Of a stretch of 8,792 bases of DNA, positions 5,548 to 8,792 are shown piece after piece. The translations under genes and the position numbers were made by a program. Source of the stretch: Bacteroidales bacterium UBA2939 (lineage in GTDB: Bacteria; Bacteroidota; Bacteroidia; Bacteroidales; P3); assembly GCA_002349055.1 (NCBI GenBank), contig DECD01000044.1, forward strand, positions 9,239 to 18,030, written 5' to 3'. Under the pieces are notes generated by a model. The model searched no databases, was not told where the DNA came from, and saw nothing but the letters and a program-made list of their open reading frames with translations. Numbering within the stretch: the stretch's first letter is position 1; the number at the start of each line of letters is the position of its first letter.

Positions 5548-7332
5548 ATGAGGCGTTTTCTAGTATCTCTAGTTAATCTAGTATTACTAGTACTACTAGT
5601 TTTGGCTGGCGGTTGTGCCCGTCCGGGCTACCCTACGGGTGGCCCCAAGGACGAGGAGCCTCCCGTGGTCCTCGGCTGCAAACCCGCCAACGGCAGCAAG
5701 AACATCGCTCCCAAGGAGTTCTACATCCAGTTCGACGAGTATGTGGTGTTGAAGAACGCTTCGGAAAATGTCCTGGTGTCGCCCCCGTTAAAATACAAGC
5801 CCGAGTTCACCACCAAGGGTAAGGGTGTGCTGGTGAAAATCAAGGACACGCTCTACCACAATAATACCTATCTCTTCCAGTTCAAGGAGGCCATCGCCGA
5901 CTTTACCGAGGGTAACCTGCTGCCGAGCTACGAATATGTCTTCTCGACAGGCAGCTATCTCGACTCCATGTCGATTGGCGGCCGTGTGCTCGATGCCCGC
6001 ACAGGGAACCCATGGAAGGAGCAGGTGACGGTGATGGCCTACATAGAGTCAACCGAGACATGGAGGAACGACTTTGACACAATAGGTGTGTCAAGTCAGC
6101 CCGCTTATGTGACACGCTGCGACAAAGAGGGCTATTTTACCTTCAACTACATCCCCAAATTGGGCTACCGCTTGGTGGCCCTCGAGGACAAGAACCGCAA
6201 CCTGCGTGTCGACGTGGCCGACGCCGTGGCGTGGGACACAGCCATTTTCAAGTCTTATCCCATCCCCGACAGCACTCAAGCACTCACACACTCAAGCAAT
6301 CAAGCAATCACCCTCTACATCTCGCAGCCCGACAACACCCAGCAGCGCATCACCAAGAGCGAGTTCACCGAGCCCGGCCGCATCATCGTCGCCACACAGA
6401 TTCCCATGCAGCAGCCCTCCATCGAGGGCCTCGAGGCCGAGTGGCGGCTCAACGAGCGAAGGGACACCCTGCGGCTGTGGTGCCTCGATGCCAAGCTCGA
6501 CTCGGCACGCTTCGTCGTCAGCGACCCCACGGGTATCCAGGACACCCTCAAGTTGCGCCACATCGCCAAGAGCCAAACAGGCCGCCGACGCATGCTCAAC
6601 GCCAAGGAGGAGAAGGTGCCGCTGATGAAAGCCCTCTGCGACGGCAGCAAAGCCTACTACGACGATTTGCGCCTGGCGTTTGTCAACCCCGTCGTCTCTG
6701 TAGAGACGCGGCCTGCCGCGTCTCCCGAACCTGCCGCGTCTCAAGCCGAGGTCATGCTGATGAAAGACAGCAGCGTCACCCTCTATCCCATCACCCTCGA
6801 CAGCACCGGCCTCACGGCACGCATCGAGGCCACCCTCAAATCGGGCGAGAAATACCATGTGCGCATCAAGGATAGCCTCTTCTCCGACCTTTACGGAAAC
6901 TTCTCCGACAGCCTCTCCTTCGACCTCACGCCCAAGGACTACGGCACCCTCAGCATCGACATCGACAACAAGATGGGATTCCCGCTGGTGGTCGAGGTGC
7001 TCGACAAGCGCGACACCGTGGTTCAGCAGCAGACGCTTGCCGCTTCCGGCAAGCTGCGCTTCATCCACCTGCCCAGTGGCGACTACCGTCTGCGAGCTGT
7101 CATCGACCGCAACGGCGACGGCCGCTGGACCCCCGGCGACTACCGCCAGCAGCGCCAGCCCGAGCAGACCGTCCTCTTCGAGAAAACCCTCAACCTGCGC
7201 GAGAAATGGGAGATGGAGGAGAAATGGACGGTCGAGGTGGTGAAGGACAAACCGGCGACAATGGAGAGAAAATCCATAGCGCCGGCCAAAGGCATTGTGC
7301 CTGGCGGATTAAAACCTAAAAGAGTAGAGTAG
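5548..7332 (+). CDS. Ig-like domain lipoprotein
   Basis: A 594-residue lipoprotein. The signal peptide ends in LAGGC, with C23 as the lipidated residue, followed by a Pro/Gly-rich tether (ARPGYPTGGPKDEEPP). Residues about 38-135 form a bacterial Ig-like domain of the SbsA/Big_5 type (start VVLGCKPANGSKNIAPKEF, end SYEYVFSTGSY), and about 140-235 resembles a Cna-B or carboxypeptidase-regulatory-like fold (SIGGRVLDARTGNPW, then YFTFNYIPKLGYRLVALEDKN). The C-terminal part repeats beta-sandwich features, including a second LPSGDYRLRAVIDRNGDG module near 511-530. It probably sits on an outer- or inner-membrane surface in a structural or binding role; no enzyme motif is seen. A longer in-frame start at 5071 would run through the previous gene and is rejected. 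Two repeat patches lie in the body and one forms the signal peptide core. This is a common conserved Bacteroidota family without a known role. Confidence 0.88.
   Translation: MRRFLVSLVNLVLLVLLVLAGGCARPGYPTGGPKDEEPPVVLGCKPANGSKNIAPKEFYIQFDEYVVLKNASENVLVSPPLKYKPEFTTKGKGVLVKIKDTLYHNNTYLFQFKEAIADFTEGNLLPSYEYVFSTGSYLDSMSIGGRVLDARTGNPWKEQVTVMAYIESTETWRNDFDTIGVSSQPAYVTRCDKEGYFTFNYIPKLGYRLVALEDKNRNLRVDVADAVAWDTAIFKSYPIPDSTQALTHSSNQAITLYISQPDNTQQRITKSEFTEPGRIIVATQIPMQQPSIEGLEAEWRLNERRDTLRLWCLDAKLDSARFVVSDPTGIQDTLKLRHIAKSQTGRRRMLNAKEEKVPLMKALCDGSKAYYDDLRLAFVNPVVSVETRPAASPEPAASQAEVMLMKDSSVTLYPITLDSTGLTARIEATLKSGEKYHVRIKDSLFSDLYGNFSDSLSFDLTPKDYGTLSIDIDNKMGFPLVVEVLDKRDTVVQQQTLAASGKLRFIHLPSGDYRLRAVIDRNGDGRWTPGDYRQQRQPEQTVLFEKTLNLREKWEMEEKWTVEVVKDKPATMERKSIAPAKGIVPGGLKPKRVE
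5560..5604. repeat. 9-nt tandem repeat encoding the signal peptide core
   Basis: CTAG occurs at 5560, 5569, 5578, 5587 and 5596, exactly every 9 nt. Each unit CTAGTNNNN encodes L-V-x, giving LVS, LVN, LVL, LVL, LVL: the whole hydrophobic region of the lipoprotein signal peptide. The codon choice (CTA, GTA, TTA) is unlike the CTG/CTC-rich genes around it. Confidence 0.85.
6272..6310. repeat. In-frame CAAGCA word repeat in the lipoprotein gene
   Basis: ACTCAAGCACTCACACACTC is followed by two CAAGCAAT units. The patch encodes a short polar loop (STQALTHSSNQAI, about residues 242-254) between an SYPIPD turn and the next strand (TLYIS). Low complexity and different codon use suggest a repeat-derived insertion. 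Confidence 0.55.
6694..6742. repeat. In-frame REP-like palindrome in the lipoprotein gene
   Basis: GAGACGCGGC (6703-6712) and its reverse complement (6715-6724) form a perfect hairpin with a 2-nt centre, preceded by GTCTC-TGTA-GAGAC (6694-6707). A 13-nt piece, CCTGCCGCGTCTC, is repeated directly at 6712-6724 and 6730-6742. It encodes a Pro/Ala-rich linker (ETRPAASPEPAASQAE, near residues 386-401). Palindromes of this GAGACGCGG kind resemble dispersed REP-like units, by recollection. Confidence 0.75.
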
Positions 7333-7336
7333 GGAA

Positions 7337-8689
7337 ATGCAGAAGAAGCTACTCTCCGGACTTTTCTGGGTGCTGCTGGCCAACCTGCTGGTAAAGCCCT
7401 TCTGGATTCTCGGTGTCGAGGTGGGCGTGCAGAACGCCGTCGGCAACGAGATGTACGGTTTCTACTTCTCCATCCTCAACCTCAGCTATATCCTCAATAT
7501 CCTGCTCGACCTGGGCATCACCAACTTCAACACGCGCAACATAGCGCAGCACCCGCAGCTGATCACCAAGCACCTCTCGGGCATCCTCGGCATCAAGGTG
7601 GCCCTGCTGGGGCTCTACCTCGTGGTGACCTTCTCCGTGGGTGCCCTGATGGGCTACGGCAGCGAGGAGTTCCGCCTGCTGGCGTGGCTCACGCTGTGCC
7701 AGTTTCTCAGCTCGCTCATTCTCTACCTGCGCAGCAATTTCGAGGGACTGCTGCTCTTCAAGTGGGACAGCCTCTTCTCGGTGCTCGACCGCGTGCTGAT
7801 GATTTTCATCTGCGGCTGCCTGCTGTGGGGACCGCTACGTGAGAATTTCAACATCTACTGGTTTGTTTATGCACAAGTGGCCGCTTATGGCCTGACGGCC
7901 CTGCTGGCCTTCGTCGTCATCGCCCGCAAGGCAAGATTTTCAATTTTCAATTTCCACCTTTCACCTGCCTTCTTCCTCGTCATTCTCAAGAAGAGCGCCC
8001 CCTTTGCCCTGCTGGTGCTGCTGATGGCCAGCTACAACCGCATCGACCCCATCCTGCTGCGCCGCCTGGCGGGCGATGCCGATGCCGGTGTCTATGCCGG
8101 TGCCTTCCGCCTGCTCGACGCCCTCACCGCTGTGGCCTACCTCGTCAGCGTGCCGCTGCTGCCGGTCTTCTCCAAGCTCTGCAAGGAAATAAAACCTGCG
8201 TCAGCCAATTATAATCTATTATCTATAAACTCTCAACTAGCGGACATTGTCCGCCTTGTTTTCTGGCCGATGATGCTTTTTGCCGTGGGTGTTTCGGTGG
8301 TGTGCAACCTGTGGGCGGAACCCATCATGCAGCTGCTCTACCACGGGAATTTCGCGCCCTATGTGCCGGTGTTCCGTGTGGTCATCTTCGGCATCGTCCC
8401 CATCAGCATCACCTATATCTTCGGCACCCTCCTCACCGCCGGAGGCCACCTGCGGCAGCTGAACCTCTTTGCCGCCACGACGCTGGTGCTCAACGTGGTC
8501 GTCAACCTGCTGCTCATCCCCCGTTTAGGTGCCACCGGCTCCGCCTGGGCCTCCCTCACCGCCCAGAGCTTCATGGCCCTGGCCCAGCTGCTGCTGGCCA
8601 TCCGCCTCTTCCGCCTGCCCCTGCGCACCTTCCGCATCCCCCGAATCTCCGACCTGCGGCACCTCCTCGACCTCCTGAAAGAGCAATAA
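7337..8689 (+). CDS. MOP-superfamily polysaccharide flippase-like protein (Wzx/MATE type)
   Basis: A 450-residue polytopic membrane protein with about 12-14 hydrophobic segments, the size and pattern of oligosaccharide flippases that move lipid-linked sugars across the inner membrane. Recognisable family features are an N-terminal block with GNEMYGFYFSILNLSYI and LDLGITNFNTRNIAQ, a central KKSAPFALLVLLMASYNRIDPILL stretch with DADAGVYAGAFRLLDAL, and a late GHLRQLNLFAATTLVLNVVVNLLLIP helix. Substrate cannot be read from sequence; no glycosyltransferase is next to it in the window. The start 4 nt after the lipoprotein stop places it last in the operon. Two AT-rich patches (near residues 200-212 and 284-300) sit in loops. 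A MATE drug exporter is the alternative, but the flippase assignment fits better. Confidence 0.88.
   Translation: MQKKLLSGLFWVLLANLLVKPFWILGVEVGVQNAVGNEMYGFYFSILNLSYILNILLDLGITNFNTRNIAQHPQLITKHLSGILGIKVALLGLYLVVTFSVGALMGYGSEEFRLLAWLTLCQFLSSLILYLRSNFEGLLLFKWDSLFSVLDRVLMIFICGCLLWGPLRENFNIYWFVYAQVAAYGLTALLAFVVIARKARFSIFNFHLSPAFFLVILKKSAPFALLVLLMASYNRIDPILLRRLAGDADAGVYAGAFRLLDALTAVAYLVSVPLLPVFSKLCKEIKPASANYNLLSINSQLADIVRLVFWPMMLFAVGVSVVCNLWAEPIMQLLYHGNFAPYVPVFRVVIFGIVPISITYIFGTLLTAGGHLRQLNLFAATTLVLNVVVNLLLIPRLGATGSAWASLTAQSFMALAQLLLAIRLFRLPLRTFRIPRISDLRHLLDLLKEQ
7937..7956. repeat. 7-nt word repeat in the flippase gene
   Basis: TTTTCAA-TTTTCAA-TTTCC is a 7-nt tandem repeat within GC-rich coding sequence. 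It encodes FSIFNFH between two membrane segments and resembles the TTTTCAATT repeats often seen between Bacteroidales genes. Confidence 0.5.
8187..8254. repeat. AT-rich patch and small palindrome in the flippase gene
   Basis: An AT-rich run of TAATCTAT/TATCTATA words (8207-8230) sits in otherwise GC-rich sequence. It is followed by a palindrome with arms GCGGACA (8240-8246) and TGTCCGC (8248-8254). It encodes a polar loop (KPASANYNLLSINSQLA, about residues 285-301) before the next membrane segment, in frame. Confidence 0.5.
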
Positions 8690-8691
8690 AA

Positions 8692-8721
8692 AAAAGCCTC
8701 TCCCAATTGGGAGAGGCTTTT
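8692..8721. terminator. Bidirectional intrinsic terminator
   Basis: A perfect palindrome: AAAAGCCTCTCCC, AATT centre, GGGAGAGGCTTTT. The GC-rich stem is bounded by an A-run on the left and a T-run on the right, so it can terminate transcripts from either side. It lies 2 nt after the flippase stop and 17 nt beyond the stop of the convergent minus-strand gene. Confidence 0.9.
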
Positions 8722-8738
8722 CGATGTTTATAAGTTTT

Positions 8739-8792
8739 CTACTGCACCAGCAGCTTCTTTGTCACCACACCCATGGGAGTCTGGATGCGAAG
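8739..8792 (-). CDS. C-terminus of a probable T9SS-sorted protein (partial)
   Basis: Only the last 17 codons are inside the window, read on the minus strand with a TAG stop at 8739-8741. The peptide LRIQTPMGVVTKKLLVQ resembles the end of type A sorting domains of the type IX secretion system, where a strand with a T-x-x-G turn is followed by a Lys-rich start and a hydrophobic end (KKLLVQ). Proteins with this tail cross the outer membrane and are attached to the cell surface or released. The gene converges on the flippase operon and shares its terminator. The frame choice rests on this motif and on the stop falling just before the terminator; the rest of the protein is unseen. Confidence 0.65.
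   Translation of the reverse strand, partial: LRIQTPMGVVTKKLLVQ

Noticed and set aside
5625..5645. CTACCCTACGGGTGG as a fifth HipB operator
   Set aside because: It lacks the TATA ends and the 4-nt spacer and simply encodes the GYPTGG tether of the lipoprotein.
6292..7068. Minus-strand open frame of 258 codons
   Set aside because: Antisense shadow of the lipoprotein gene, with biased composition and no motif.

Overview
The window looks like chromosomal DNA of a Bacteroidota bacterium, probably a gut- or oral-type Bacteroidales. The support comes from several sides. The promoter elements are of the TAnnTTTG type. There is an OmpA-family protein with TPR and PD40 repeats, a lipoprotein with an Ig-like domain, and a probable type IX secretion (T9SS) sorting signal at the right edge. 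Most housekeeping genes lack a Shine-Dalgarno sequence. Species cannot be named from sequence reading alone.

Layout. (i) Positions 22-822 encode an unrecognised membrane-anchored protein whose start codon abuts a 7-nt tandem repeat. (ii) Positions 861-2501 hold a three-gene toxin-antitoxin operon of the split-HipA (HipBST-like) type: an XRE-family DNA-binding protein, a stand-alone HipA N-terminal domain, and a HipA-fold kinase. The operon is bracketed on both sides by a pair of 18-bp palindromes (half-site TATACCC, 4-nt spacer, GGGTATA) that look like HipB operators. The downstream pair overlaps the hipT stop codon and a promoter-like element of the next gene. (iii) Positions 2516-4177 encode an exported TPR/PD40/OmpA protein. 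(iv) After an intergenic region with a perfect 21-bp inverted repeat built from 11-nt words comes a tight four-gene run (4341-8689): a class III-type sirtuin, a small membrane-anchored protein, an Ig-like lipoprotein and a polysaccharide flippase-like protein. The junctions are a 4-nt overlap and gaps of 2 and 4 nt. (v) A 30-nt perfect palindrome acts as a probable bidirectional terminator. Beyond it the last codons of a convergent gene on the minus strand enter the window.

Two things stand out. First, the operator-promoter-operator arrangement is duplicated at both ends of the HipBST-like operon. This suggests that the HipB complex also controls the downstream OmpA-family gene, or that the cassette moved together with its control region. 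Second, short low-complexity word repeats with periods of about 7, 9 and 11 nt, and REP-like palindromes, recur throughout the window. Several lie in frame inside otherwise GC-rich genes (the OmpA-like protein, the lipoprotein signal peptide and body, the flippase), where they add linkers or hydrophobic turns. These readings are inference from sequence; homology searches and experiments would be needed to settle them.
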